Source: Halalkalicoccus sp. CG83
GTDB taxonomy: Archaea > Halobacteriota > Halobacteria > Halobacteriales > Halalkalicoccaceae
Assembly (NCBI RefSeq): GCF_037081715.1
Contig: NZ_JAZDDH010000003.1
Location: forward strand, 124,001 to 188,000
Direction: 5' to 3'
DNA: 64,000 nucleotides
Shown: positions 7,769-16,314 of the stretch, one piece after another
How the letters are laid out: each line of letters begins with the position of its first letter
Numbering within the stretch: the first letter of the stretch is position 1
Notes under the pieces: model-generated
What the model was told of the DNA's origin: nothing
What the model saw: only the letters and a program-made list of their open reading frames with translations
The model's database searches: none
Made by a program: the position numbers and the translations under genes

Positions 7769-8773
7769 TCAACCATTGCTGAGGACGCCGGAACGCGCTG
7801 CACGCTCGAATACTGCCTCGAATGAGACGAGTCGTGGCCCATCGGGGACGGGGCGAAACTCGACGGTCTCGTCAGTGATCTCAAGCTCCCGCTCGCCATC
7901 GGCACCGATCACACCCTCACTTATCTCGATGGTCATCGACTCACCGTTGGAGAGTTGTCGGTACTCTTCGATGCCGACACTGGTCGTCACGCCAGGCGCA
8001 ACGATCGCTCTCACTGTGTGTTCCGACATCTCAGCGTCGGCGAGACACAGTCCGATCGCGTCCGGTGTACTCGGTTCAAGTGGTCCAAGTGCACCTGCAA
8101 TGCCGCTCAGACCGATTTCTGATGGACTCGCTCGGGAAACGATTCCGCCCAGCAGTTCATCGGGATCCAGCAACGCTCGAGTTCCGACGAACGACCGATC
8201 AGAGAGCTCTACTGCCGCCAATCCGGTCACGGAATCGCCGGATTCGGTTTGTGCTTCGACCATTCCGTGGTGATAAGTCACCGACTCATTGTCGACAGCA
8301 TCAGTTGCGACGAGTGCGGCCGCGGCTCCGGCAACGGTTCCGTCGATCGCCGAAGGAACGACATTGTTCGTGCCGGTCGAAACCGAGAGAAGAGGGACGT
8401 CCCCGCATTCGAGCGCCGCATCACGGCTCGTTCCATCGCCTCCCAGAACCACGAGCGAATCCGCTTCCGTGCGAAAGCGTTCGGCTGCTCGTCGAGTATC
8501 CGTCGCCGATCCCGTAATCGACATATCGAGTAATTCGACGGAAACATCCTTGGGAGCGTTCTTGACGATGTTTGCTGCGATTCCGGCGTTATCGGGCATT
8601 AGCGTTACAGTCGGTGGATCTGGAAGTAAGGTAAGGCCAGCCAGCACACATTCGGCGATGCGGCGCTTCGTGTGGTTATCAACGACGCTAGCTCCGCCGG
8701 TCAAGCGCCGGATGTCGCGTCCGGCGGCCGGGTTAACGATTATACCGATATGAGACACGAATCGCCGCCTCAA
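7769..8773 (-). CDS. acoX: AcoX-like protein of the ATP-NAD kinase superfamily
   Basis: Acetoin-catabolism protein X, 334 residues; its biochemical role is unsettled even in bacteria. The kinase-like fold shows in HIGIIVNPAAGRD at the N-terminus and LVVLGGDGTSRDA in the middle (the GGDGT motif shared with NAD and diacylglycerol kinases). VSTGTNNVVPSAIDGT follows. The frame opens with TTG at 8773, overlapping the E1 beta stop by 3 nt; a GTG at 8758 is an alternative start. Last gene of a minus-strand operon with acoA and acoB homologues, the classic setting of AcoX. Confidence 0.8.
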   Translation of the reverse strand: MRRRFVSHIGIIVNPAAGRDIRRLTGGASVVDNHTKRRIAECVLAGLTLLPDPPTVTLMPDNAGIAANIVKNAPKDVSVELLDMSITGSATDTRRAAERFRTEADSLVVLGGDGTSRDAALECGDVPLLSVSTGTNNVVPSAIDGTVAGAAAALVATDAVDNESVTYHHGMVEAQTESGDSVTGLAAVELSDRSFVGTRALLDPDELLGGIVSRASPSEIGLSGIAGALGPLEPSTPDAIGLCLADAEMSEHTVRAIVAPGVTTSVGIEEYRQLSNGESMTIEISEGVIGADGERELEITDETVEFRPVPDGPRLVSFEAVFERAARSGVLSNG

Positions 8774-9771
8774 GCGATCCGTTCGATGGCGTTGCGAACG
8801 TCGTCTCCGTCCGGAAGGACTTCCCCTTCGAGCGATGGGCTGAACGGGATATGCGTATCCGGTACTCCCACCCGCTGAATCGGCGCATCGAGGCTGTAAA
8901 AGGCATCTTCGACCGCCCGTGAAACTACCTCCGCCTGTGTGCCATAGGACAGTGGACTTTCATCTGCGACGACCAATCGCCCCGTCTTATCCAGGCTCTC
9001 TGCAATGGTATCGGTATCGAGCGGATAGAGTGACCGGAGATCGATCACTTCAACATCAGTATCACCCTCGAGTTCGTCAGCGACTGAGAGTGATTCGCCG
9101 ACCAGCCGTTGGGTTGCTACAACGGTGACATCCTCCCCCTCACGCTCGACACTCGCCTCGCCAAGTGGGATGGTGAAGTCCTCGTCCGTCGGTACTTCGC
9201 CCGACTGTTCGTAGATCATCTTGTTCTCGAAGAAGAACACGGGATCATCGGAGCGAATGGCCGATCTAAGGAGGCCCTTTGCAGCTTCTGGGGTACCAGG
9301 GGTCACAGCCATGAGACCGGGGAAATGGGCGATCCACGTATGGACGGTCCCGGAGTGTTGGCTCGCCGCGCCCATTCCTCCACCCTCGGTTGCGCGTACA
9401 GTTACTGGCATTTCGATTTTGCCCCCAAACATGTAGCGCATTTTCGCCATCTGATTCATGATCTGCTCCATCGAGACGCCGATGAAGTCCGAGAACATGA
9501 GTTCGGGTACCGGACGTAAACCGGTCGCCGCTGCTCCCGTCGCAGCACCCATGTATCCTGCCTCTGAGATCGGGGTATCACGGACGCGGTCGGGGCCGAA
9601 CTCGTTGTAGAGGTCGCCAGTCACGTCAAGGACGCCCTGCATTACACCGATGTCCTCGCCCAACAGGATGACGTCCTCGTCACGACGCATCTCCTCACGG
9701 AGCGTCTCTCTGATGGCTTCTCGGACCGTCATTGTCTGGGTCTCTTGTCCCTCGAGTTCTGCGCTCGCCAT
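8770..9771 (-). CDS. acoB: Acetoin / 2-oxoacid dehydrogenase E1 component, beta subunit
   Basis: TPP-dependent E1 beta, 333 residues. It pairs with E1 alpha to cleave acetoin (or decarboxylate a 2-oxoacid) and pass the acyl group to lipoyl-Lys. Diagnostic stretches are VILLGEDIGVMQGVLDVT, DTPISEAGYMGAATGAA, FSDFIGVSMEQIMNQ and VTVRATEGGGMGAASQHS, which form the TPP pyrimidine site and the alpha-beta interface. The ATG shares one base with the TGA of E1 alpha, so translation is probably coupled. The adjacent AcoX and the butanediol dehydrogenase favour acetoin as substrate, but sequence alone cannot exclude a branched-chain 2-oxoacid. Confidence 0.85.
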   Translation of the reverse strand: MASAELEGQETQTMTVREAIRETLREEMRRDEDVILLGEDIGVMQGVLDVTGDLYNEFGPDRVRDTPISEAGYMGAATGAAATGLRPVPELMFSDFIGVSMEQIMNQMAKMRYMFGGKIEMPVTVRATEGGGMGAASQHSGTVHTWIAHFPGLMAVTPGTPEAAKGLLRSAIRSDDPVFFFENKMIYEQSGEVPTDEDFTIPLGEASVEREGEDVTVVATQRLVGESLSVADELEGDTDVEVIDLRSLYPLDTDTIAESLDKTGRLVVADESPLSYGTQAEVVSRAVEDAFYSLDAPIQRVGVPDTHIPFSPSLEGEVLPDGDDVRNAIERIA

Positions 9772-10820
9772 CAGAATTCACCTCCATGAGTACCACCATC
9801 GGTTCGTGCATTCGCTTGCTGTACGAATCGTTCGATATCTGGAACGTTGGCGCTGAACATATCGTCGTAGGCCTCTTCCGGTACGGGTTCGTCCGCGTCC
9901 TTCGCATACGCAATTGCGTCTTCGATCTCCGATTCGATTTCCGCCTGCATCTCCTCGAATTTCTCTTCGGTGAGTTCATCGCGATCGATGAGGCGCTCCG
10001 AAAAGTCAGTAATGGGATCTCGTTTTCGCCATTCCTCTACCTCGTCTTCATCGCGGTATAGTTCCTCGTCGCCCTCGAAATGCCCATGGAATCGATAGGT
10101 GTCGGCCTCGATGAACGTCGGTCCCTTGCCGTTACGCGCGTGTTCGCGTGCTTCCGCAACGGCCTCGTTTACCGCTGTAATGTCCATCCCGTCGACGTGG
10201 ATTCCGGGTATATCGTATGCCCCGGCTGTATCGCTAAGCTTCTCGAGGTTGTGCTGATCGCTGACTGGTGTTCCCTCACCATACTGGTTGTTCTCAACGA
10301 GAAGAATAAGTGGAAGATCCCACGCTGAAGCGAGGTTTACCGCTTCATGGACCTGGCCCTGTGCGACGGCACCATCGCCGAGAAACGAGAGTGCGACCCG
10401 ATCTTCACCTTTCTGGTTGATTGTAAGCGCTGCACCCGCTCCGAGCGGCGGGCCTGCGCCGACGATGCCGTTCGCACCGAGCATGTTAGCATCCATGTCG
10501 GCGATATGCATCGAACCGCCCTTGCCATTGCAGTAGCCCTCTCGTTTTCCGAAGACCTCGGCCATCATCAAATTTGGATCGAGGCCCTTTGCGATACAGT
10601 GGCCGTGTCCGCGGTGGGTACTGGTAATGTAGTCGTCCTCCTCGAGGGCAGCACACGCACCTACACCGACGGCCTCCTCGCCGACGTAGAGATGGACGAA
10701 TCCCGGAATCTCACCGTCGGCGAAGTGCTCCCCTACTTTCGTATCGAACTTACGAATCGTGAGCATTCGACGCAACGCTTCTTCTCGCCCTTGCTCGCTC
10801 TCGAGATCAATCGATGGCAT
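9771..10820 (-). CDS. acoA: Acetoin / 2-oxoacid dehydrogenase E1 component, alpha subunit
   Basis: TPP-binding E1 alpha, 349 residues. The TPP motif is intact: LGDGAVAQGQVHEAVNLAS ending in LILLVENNQYG. THRGHGHCIAKG and GKGGSMHIADM form the active-site channel, and TYRFHGHFEGD is the conserved loop near the C-terminus. An upstream in-frame start at 10871 exists, but the ATG at 10820 (MPSIDLESE) is where family similarity begins. It lies 95 nt after the lipoyl-hydrolase stop on the same strand, with a TTATTATC element between that could be an internal promoter. Confidence 0.85.
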   Translation of the reverse strand: MPSIDLESEQGREEALRRMLTIRKFDTKVGEHFADGEIPGFVHLYVGEEAVGVGACAALEEDDYITSTHRGHGHCIAKGLDPNLMMAEVFGKREGYCNGKGGSMHIADMDANMLGANGIVGAGPPLGAGAALTINQKGEDRVALSFLGDGAVAQGQVHEAVNLASAWDLPLILLVENNQYGEGTPVSDQHNLEKLSDTAGAYDIPGIHVDGMDITAVNEAVAEAREHARNGKGPTFIEADTYRFHGHFEGDEELYRDEDEVEEWRKRDPITDFSERLIDRDELTEEKFEEMQAEIESEIEDAIAYAKDADEPVPEEAYDDMFSANVPDIERFVQQANARTDGGTHGGEF

Positions 10821-10915
10821 ACGCACGGAGGGATGCAATGATTGATAATAACTGTTGGGGAACGATACCAAATGCCACAGACTGATTGGAAACTAGTGGC
10901 TGGTGGCTTACGATT

Positions 10916-12427
10916 TTATTGGTTGAACGCAGCCCGAAGTTCACCAGCCAGATCATCAATAGCCTCGCGAGCACGGTCCCAATTGGGGTCGTCGAGCATC
11001 ATAAGGAAGCCATGAATCATATCCTCGTATTCAAATCGTGTCACGGGAACGCCAGCCGCTTCGAGTCGGTCCGCATACGCCTGACCTTCATCACGAAGTG
11101 GGTCGAATCCCGCTGTAAGTACGGTCGCTGGCGGAAGATCAGCGAGGGTGGTTGTCCGTAGTGGTGAGGCATACGGATGACGACCATCGCTCGGTGTTTC
11201 GAGGTAGTCGTTCCAGAAGCGCTTCATGTCATTGCGCGTGATGAAATAGCCCTTTGCGTTCTCGGCGTATGACTCCGTGTCGAACTGATGGTTCGTCGCT
11301 GGGTAGATCAAGAGTTGATGAGTGAGAGGAGGCCCTCCTCGATCACGCGCCATAAGCGCAACCCCCGCTGCAAGCGTTCCACCCGATGAATCACCACCAA
11401 TAGCGAGTCGGTTGGGATCGATCGCTATCTCATCGAGATCCGGACTTTCGGCGAGCCACTTGGTCGCCGCATAGCAGTCTTCGAGGCCCGCTGGGAACGG
11501 GTTTTCCGGAGCACGACGATACGCGACTGAAGCAACGATACAATCGGCAGCGTTCGCCAGTACGCGACACGTGAGGTCGTACGTCGCTAGATCACCCGCT
11601 ATCCAGCCACCGCCATGGAAGAAGGCAAGCGTTGGCTGCGAATCGGTAGTGTCGTCCGTTCCGTTGGTGGGGACGTAGATACGGATCGGTATCGATCCGT
11701 TCGGTCCGTCGATCTCCGTCTCGATCACCCGGCTAACCGGTTCTGGCTTCCCTTCCGGAACCGCGAGCTCGCGGTAGGTCTCGCGCGCATCTTCGATCGG
11801 CAATCGATACAATGGTGGCACACCGGCCTCAGAGAGCTCATGCAACAGGTCTTCTACTTGTGGGTGAAGTTCCGCTGCTGCGGTATCATCAGCTGTTGTG
11901 GTTGTGGTGTCGACAGCAGCCTCGACATCATCCACAGTAATCGCGTTTTGAGGACCGGTCCCGTCGATAGTCGTAATATCTACACCGAGTTCGTCGGCGC
12001 GACGCTTTGCTCTCGGTGAGGCTTTCACGTCCGACGATTCCGTTCTCGATTCGGTTTCCTCTATGTCGGCTTGTCCGTCCGCTGATGTAGCTGGTTCGCC
12101 ACTCGTCTCATCACCAGCCGTTTCAGTCTCGGTTGTCGCTGTGGCCTCTTCGTTCTCGAACTCGGCTTTCAGATCGGTGATATCCTCCTCGGCGTCCGCA
12201 ACGATGGCAAGCGGGGTTCCCGGTGGAACGGTCGCCCCTTCTTTAAGGTCAATGAACCGTAGAACGCCGTCCTCGCGGGCGTCGATTTCGCCGATGCTCT
12301 TCTCCGATTCCACCTCTGCAATCGTCTGTCCCTCTTCGACGGTCTCGCCCTCTTCAACGTACCACTCGAGTAACGTCCCCTGTTCCATCTCCAAGCCTAG
12401 CTTTGGCATCTTGACGATATATCCCAT
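10916..12427 (-). CDS. Lipoyl domain / subunit-binding domain / HSL-type alpha-beta hydrolase fusion
   Basis: A 503-residue fusion. The lipoyl domain (1-80) has Lys43 in ESEKSIGEIDA, and one subunit-binding domain lies at about 134-170 (KASPRAKRRADELGVD). After a Thr/Asp linker comes a full hydrolase of the hormone-sensitive-lipase (Abhydrolase_3) type: oxyanion motif HGGGW at 271-275, nucleophile Ser347 in GGDSSGG, Asp442 in DPLRDEG and His472 in IHGF. In Pseudomonas-type aco operons AcoC is a lipoyl domain fused to a different alpha/beta hydrolase, so this may be the haloarchaeal counterpart. An upstream ATG at 12529 exists, but MGYIVKMPKLG at 12427 is the clear domain start. It lies directly upstream of E1 alpha. 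Confidence 0.9.
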   Translation of the reverse strand: MGYIVKMPKLGLEMEQGTLLEWYVEEGETVEEGQTIAEVESEKSIGEIDAREDGVLRFIDLKEGATVPPGTPLAIVADAEEDITDLKAEFENEEATATTETETAGDETSGEPATSADGQADIEETESRTESSDVKASPRAKRRADELGVDITTIDGTGPQNAITVDDVEAAVDTTTTTADDTAAAELHPQVEDLLHELSEAGVPPLYRLPIEDARETYRELAVPEGKPEPVSRVIETEIDGPNGSIPIRIYVPTNGTDDTTDSQPTLAFFHGGGWIAGDLATYDLTCRVLANAADCIVASVAYRRAPENPFPAGLEDCYAATKWLAESPDLDEIAIDPNRLAIGGDSSGGTLAAGVALMARDRGGPPLTHQLLIYPATNHQFDTESYAENAKGYFITRNDMKRFWNDYLETPSDGRHPYASPLRTTTLADLPPATVLTAGFDPLRDEGQAYADRLEAAGVPVTRFEYEDMIHGFLMMLDDPNWDRAREAIDDLAGELRAAFNQ

Positions 12428-12780
12428 GACAAGTGATGGCGTAGCCTGGTTACTAATATGTTCGTTACCCCACTGCATAGCCGTTGAGAAATCCCAGGAG
12501 GTAGCTAGTAGTGATACTACGGACCCCACGACCGACGACTACCGTTATTTGTACTGTTCATGTTGGTAGACGCTTATGATGGCGCTTGTAGTGTGGCGTC
12601 ACTCGCCGGCATTTTCATGTGTGAAATAGCCGCCGCCCTCGATACGTTTAGCGTGAGTCAGTCATACCAAGCGGCATTTCAGTCGATTCACCGAGTTGCT
12701 TCCGAGAATCCAAATCTGTCGACATTCACGGGAGTGGATTTCTCCTCGTTTTCGCATTAGATGAATGTAGAATATTTGAA

Positions 12781-13179
12781 CTAATCCTCTGCAAGCGATA
12801 CCGGTTCTGCTGGCGTTATACCCTGCTCTTGATGATATCTTTCAGACAATGCTTGTTGATGTTGACGGCGGCGCTCCTTTGCTTTCTCACTCATCATCTC
12901 CTCGCGCCACGAGAGTCCTGCGTCAGTCTCTAAACTCACCCTCTCCACTCCCGGGAGGTTCCCGACACGATCCTCGATTTGCTCGATGAAATACCCAACC
13001 ATCATACACGATGGGGAGGTGATGCGTAATTCAATGTGGACTGTCTCCCCGTCGATCTCAATCGACTTGAGCAGCCCCATCTCGACGATACTGATATCGG
13101 TACCACGCGCCTCGCTACAGGGATCGACGATCTGATCAAGTTGCTCGCGAACCGTGAGCGGTGATGGATCGGTTCCCAT
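12781..13179 (-). CDS. MIP18 / DUF59-family metal-sulfur cluster assembly protein
   Basis: A 132-residue protein of the SufT/MIP18/PaaD-like group that helps build or deliver Fe-S or other metal centres. The domain (about 10-95) shows LDQIVDPCSEARGTDISIVEMGLL and the conserved loop ITSPSCMMVGYF, with the key Cys at the usual position. LPGVERVSLETDAGLSW is the second conserved strand. The final ~35 residues are a charged tail. It begins 3 nt after the amidohydrolase stop, so the two are translated together. Its client protein is not obvious. Confidence 0.8.
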   Translation of the reverse strand: MGTDPSPLTVREQLDQIVDPCSEARGTDISIVEMGLLKSIEIDGETVHIELRITSPSCMMVGYFIEQIEDRVGNLPGVERVSLETDAGLSWREEMMSEKAKERRRQHQQALSERYHQEQGITPAEPVSLAED

Positions 13180-13182
13180 CTT

Positions 13183-14280
13183 TTAGTACACCTCTGCGGC
13201 GGCATTCGTTGTTGAAAACGGATCCGCAAGTCCTTCGTCTCCAGTCTGTCGACTGAAGTCGTCATCTGCTAATCGGTTACGGGCAGCCTCGATGTCCAGT
13301 CCAACGAGATCAGCGTAGTTACGTCCGAGGAGATCTCGTTTGTGTTCGTCGGTGATCTCAGGCATATCGCCGAAAGCAATCCCACGTTGAGCGACGTCCT
13401 CCGGCCACTCGAAATCACGAAGCGCCTCTAGCTCTGGCTGCGGGTGGTAGGCCATCGCCGCCGATCCCCAGTACATACGATCGAGGACAGCCTCGCCCCC
13501 AATCGAGATGATCTTCGCCAGGGTCTCGGCGAACGCTCGTTCGTTTGCGGTTAGCTGGATGCCAAGTGTCTCCATGTTAATGTGGAGATTGGGGAACCTG
13601 GCCATCTGCCAGGCAGTCTCCTCGGTAAAGGCGAGTCCGCCATGGACCAGTCCAAAATCGAGTTCAGGGAAGTTCGCACAGGCTTCGTCAACGTCGCCAG
13701 GGTGGTACGGATCCCGAGGGACCGGTCCGAAGGGGATTGATTTGTGGACCTCGATCATATCGATTCCGAGCGATTTTGCCTTCTCAAACACGGGATACGC
13801 GACCGACTCGTCATCCATGCGCCATCCCGTATGATAATCCTCGCCCCAGTGTGAGGGATAGAGCTTCAGTCCAGTTGGATCAAGGGCATCAACTTGCTCC
13901 TCGAGTTCCTCTTCCCAGCCATCGCGTAAAGGATCGATATTGGCAAACGTGAGAAACCGCTCCGGGTACTTCTCGATGGCCTCCTCCGCGTTTTCATTGG
14001 CGGTTAACCCGTCATGGTAGGCGTACAACGGGAGTGCCTGGAACGTCGCCATGTCCGTATCGCTCTCGAGAAAGAGCATATTGGCCGTCTCCTCAACCGA
14101 CCAATTGCGGATGAAGCCTTCACGTGTGACCCGATAGCCCGGTGGTGAAGCTTGCTCAACCGCACCGTAGATCATTTCGGTGATCCCCTGTGCGTGTTGT
14201 TCGTTCCGGTAGTTCGATGGTGCGAGGTTATACGCATGCACGACTGCATCGAAGATGAACGTCTCTTCTAGGTCGATCAT
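13183..14280 (-). CDS. Amidohydrolase-family (TIM-barrel) protein
   Basis: A 365-residue member of the amidohydrolase-2 group (ACMSD/uracil-DNA-type barrels), which bind one divalent metal and hydrolyse or decarboxylate small acids. Visible elements are FDAVVHAYNLAP in place of the usual DxHxH strand, FANIDPLRDGWEEEL, PTGLKLYPSHW, IDMIEVHKSIP, DFGLVHGGLAF and RMYWGSAAMAY. The first motif keeps one His only, so metal binding may be unusual. It leads the minus-strand operon DUF59 - lipoyl-hydrolase - acoA - acoB - acoX and diverges from the SDR gene. From memory, amidohydrolase plus DUF59 pairs also accompany binuclear-iron propane monooxygenases in actinobacteria; no monooxygenase is in this window. 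Confidence 0.75.
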   Translation of the reverse strand: MIDLEETFIFDAVVHAYNLAPSNYRNEQHAQGITEMIYGAVEQASPPGYRVTREGFIRNWSVEETANMLFLESDTDMATFQALPLYAYHDGLTANENAEEAIEKYPERFLTFANIDPLRDGWEEELEEQVDALDPTGLKLYPSHWGEDYHTGWRMDDESVAYPVFEKAKSLGIDMIEVHKSIPFGPVPRDPYHPGDVDEACANFPELDFGLVHGGLAFTEETAWQMARFPNLHINMETLGIQLTANERAFAETLAKIISIGGEAVLDRMYWGSAAMAYHPQPELEALRDFEWPEDVAQRGIAFGDMPEITDEHKRDLLGRNYADLVGLDIEAARNRLADDDFSRQTGDEGLADPFSTTNAAAEVY

Positions 14281-14372
14281 TGGATCTTATCTCCGTTTTC
14301 GCGCTTCTGTGTGCTAGCTCTACTCATGATAGCGCCCACCACAATACTCCATGTTTAACGATAAAAATCTTG

Positions 14373-14386
14373 GTGCATGAGAGCAC
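14373..14386. promoter_or_regulatory. Short inverted repeat in a divergent promoter
   Basis: GTGC-N6-GCAC lies 13-26 nt before the SDR start and about 95 nt from the amidohydrolase start. A shared operator for both directions is possible; the arms are only 4 bp, so this is weak. Confidence 0.25.
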
Positions 14387-14398
14387 ACTACTATCAAT

Positions 14399-15208
14399 AT
14401 GGAGTTAATCAATGATACCGCGATCGTTACTGGAGGCGCACAGGGGATTGGTCGAGGAATCACTGAAGAGCTACTGAGCCAAGATACCTCCGTCGCTATT
14501 GCTGACATCGATGAAGAGAAGGCACAGAAAACGGCCACAGAGCTCAATAGTGAATTCGAAGCTGAAGCCGTCGCAATCCACTGTGATGTGACTGAGGCAG
14601 AAAGCGTCGAATCAATGGTCGAACGTACTGTAGATCACTTCAGCGAGGTTGGGGTTCTCGTAAACAACGCAGGAGCAGCTCAGATCGCCCGAACATGGGA
14701 AATGCCTGAAGAAGAATGGCGACGAACGATCGACGTCTGCCTGAACGGCCCTTTTCTATGTACGAAGGCGGTTCTCAGTCACATGCTTGACGAAGAAATT
14801 GAGGGCAGTATCGTCAATATCAGCTCGCTTAACTATACAGCCGCAACTGACGGCCTTTCTCACTACTCCGCGGCGAAAGCGGGAGTTAGTCAGTTCACAA
14901 AAGCCGTCGCAGCCGAAGCTGGGCGATATAATATCCGCATCAACGCCGTAGCACCTGGATCTACGCGAACACCACTGACCGAGAACAATGGACTCTTAGA
15001 GGGGAAGATCGGCGAGGAGTTCCTGAATCGAACACCATTAGGCCGGATTGGCGAACCAGAAGACATCGCGAAGGTCGTCGCATTCCTCCTCTCGGACTAT
15101 GGACAGTGGGTCACTGGAGAGACAATCTGCGTCGATGGAGGACAACATATTCGTGGTCTCCACAGCTACTGGGACGTTCTGGATGAGATGGGTGCATTCG
15201 ACGAATAG
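14399..15208 (+). CDS. Short-chain dehydrogenase/reductase (SDR)
   Basis: Classical SDR oxidoreductase, 269 residues, NAD(P)-dependent. The cofactor loop is TGGAQGIGRGI (about 11-21), followed by LVNNAGA. The catalytic set is the Ser of NISSLNY with the YSAAKAG Tyr and Lys, and the family C-terminal motif is VTGETICVDGG. An acidic residue after the second strand (AIADID) favours NAD. Its position, divergent from the aco operon and next to a butanediol dehydrogenase, suggests an acetoin/diacetyl reductase or secondary alcohol dehydrogenase. SDR substrates cannot be read from sequence alone. Confidence 0.85.
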   Translation: MELINDTAIVTGGAQGIGRGITEELLSQDTSVAIADIDEEKAQKTATELNSEFEAEAVAIHCDVTEAESVESMVERTVDHFSEVGVLVNNAGAAQIARTWEMPEEEWRRTIDVCLNGPFLCTKAVLSHMLDEEIEGSIVNISSLNYTAATDGLSHYSAAKAGVSQFTKAVAAEAGRYNIRINAVAPGSTRTPLTENNGLLEGKIGEEFLNRTPLGRIGEPEDIAKVVAFLLSDYGQWVTGETICVDGGQHIRGLHSYWDVLDEMGAFDE

Positions 15209-15243
15209 AACGTAATCAATGGCTTTCGCAGACAGTAACGTCA

Positions 15244-16314
15244 CTAGGGCTGAACCATAATCTTCACTTGGTCACTATCAGCGTTTAAGAGGCGTTCGAA
15301 CCCGTTCTCAACGATGCCCTCGAGCTGGATACGATCGGTGATCAGGGGTTCGGGATCGAGTCGGCCGTCCGCGAGCATGTCGATCACCATTCCGTACTCT
15401 TCGCCTGAGCGTGGACCACCGAGATACGCAAGCGTTCCAGTCAGGGTCCGCTCACCGAGTACAAGCTCGTTCGGATGTGTCCTCACATCTTCCTCCCAAA
15501 TGCTGACGATCGTAACGGTTCCACTCGGTCGGGTACTTCCAATCGCGTCATTGAACGTGGTTTCGATCCCTGCAACCTCGAATGCGATGTCGGCCCCACC
15601 GCCGGTCTCGGAGTTGATGTGATCCACTGCGTTCGTGTCCGTCGGATCGATCACGTCATCAGCGCCACATGCGTCTGCACGCGACCGTCGGGCGGCGCGA
15701 GGTTCAGAGACGAAGAGCCGTCCAGCGCCGGCTGCCTTCGCACACTGGATGACCGACAATCCGATGGGGCCGCTTCCGAACACTGCAACTGTGTCGCCAG
15801 CTTGGAGTCCAGACCGGCGGACAGCGTGAAGGCCAACAGCCAGTGGTTCGACCAATGCACCCGCTTCAAGTGATACGCCGTCCGCGAGCGGCACGGCTTT
15901 CTCGGCGTCAACGACGATGCTTTCGGCGAAGCCACCTCCACCGCCAGAAAGACCGATGAACCCACCCACATCACAAAGATGGTAGTTCCCCTCTACGCAC
16001 TGGCGACACTCTCCACAGTAGAGGATCGGATTAACAGCGACTTGGTTGCCTTCCTCAAGATCAGTTACTGACTCACCGATTTCGGTAATAGTACCACTAA
16101 ACTCGTGTCCCATCGTGATAGGGGCGGATTCGTTTGACACTGGATGTGGTTCTTCGGCTGGAATGAAAATAGGACCCGCCGCGTACTCATGCAGGTCGGA
16201 GCCACAGATACCGCACGAATCGATCGCAATTCGGACCTCTGTAGGTCCAACGGTCCTTGTTTCGGTTTCTTCGATTCGAATCTCTTCTTGCCCGTGATAC
16301 GTTGCAGCACGCAT
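15244..16314 (-). CDS. Zinc-dependent (R,R)-2,3-butanediol dehydrogenase-like enzyme
   Basis: Medium-chain dehydrogenase, 356 residues, expected to oxidise 2,3-butanediol to acetoin with NAD. Catalytic zinc ligands appear in CGICGSDLHEY (Cys34) and GHEFSG (His70, Glu71). The structural zinc site is the CGECRQCVEGNYHLC cluster. The insert GPIFIPAEEPHPVS between the first Cys and GHE is typical of butanediol dehydrogenases and absent from most MDR alcohol dehydrogenases. The Rossmann loop is VFGSGPIGLSVIQ. It converges on the SDR gene with 35 nt between stops. Product acetoin would feed the adjacent acetoin dehydrogenase. Confidence 0.8.
   Translation of the reverse strand: MRAATYHGQEEIRIEETETRTVGPTEVRIAIDSCGICGSDLHEYAAGPIFIPAEEPHPVSNESAPITMGHEFSGTITEIGESVTDLEEGNQVAVNPILYCGECRQCVEGNYHLCDVGGFIGLSGGGGGFAESIVVDAEKAVPLADGVSLEAGALVEPLAVGLHAVRRSGLQAGDTVAVFGSGPIGLSVIQCAKAAGAGRLFVSEPRAARRSRADACGADDVIDPTDTNAVDHINSETGGGADIAFEVAGIETTFNDAIGSTRPSGTVTIVSIWEEDVRTHPNELVLGERTLTGTLAYLGGPRSGEEYGMVIDMLADGRLDPEPLITDRIQLEGIVENGFERLLNADSDQVKIMVQP

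Noticed and set aside
12560-12760. 66-residue plus-strand frame between the lipoyl-hydrolase and DUF59 genes
   Set aside because: Runs against the operon, with no recognisable features or start signal.
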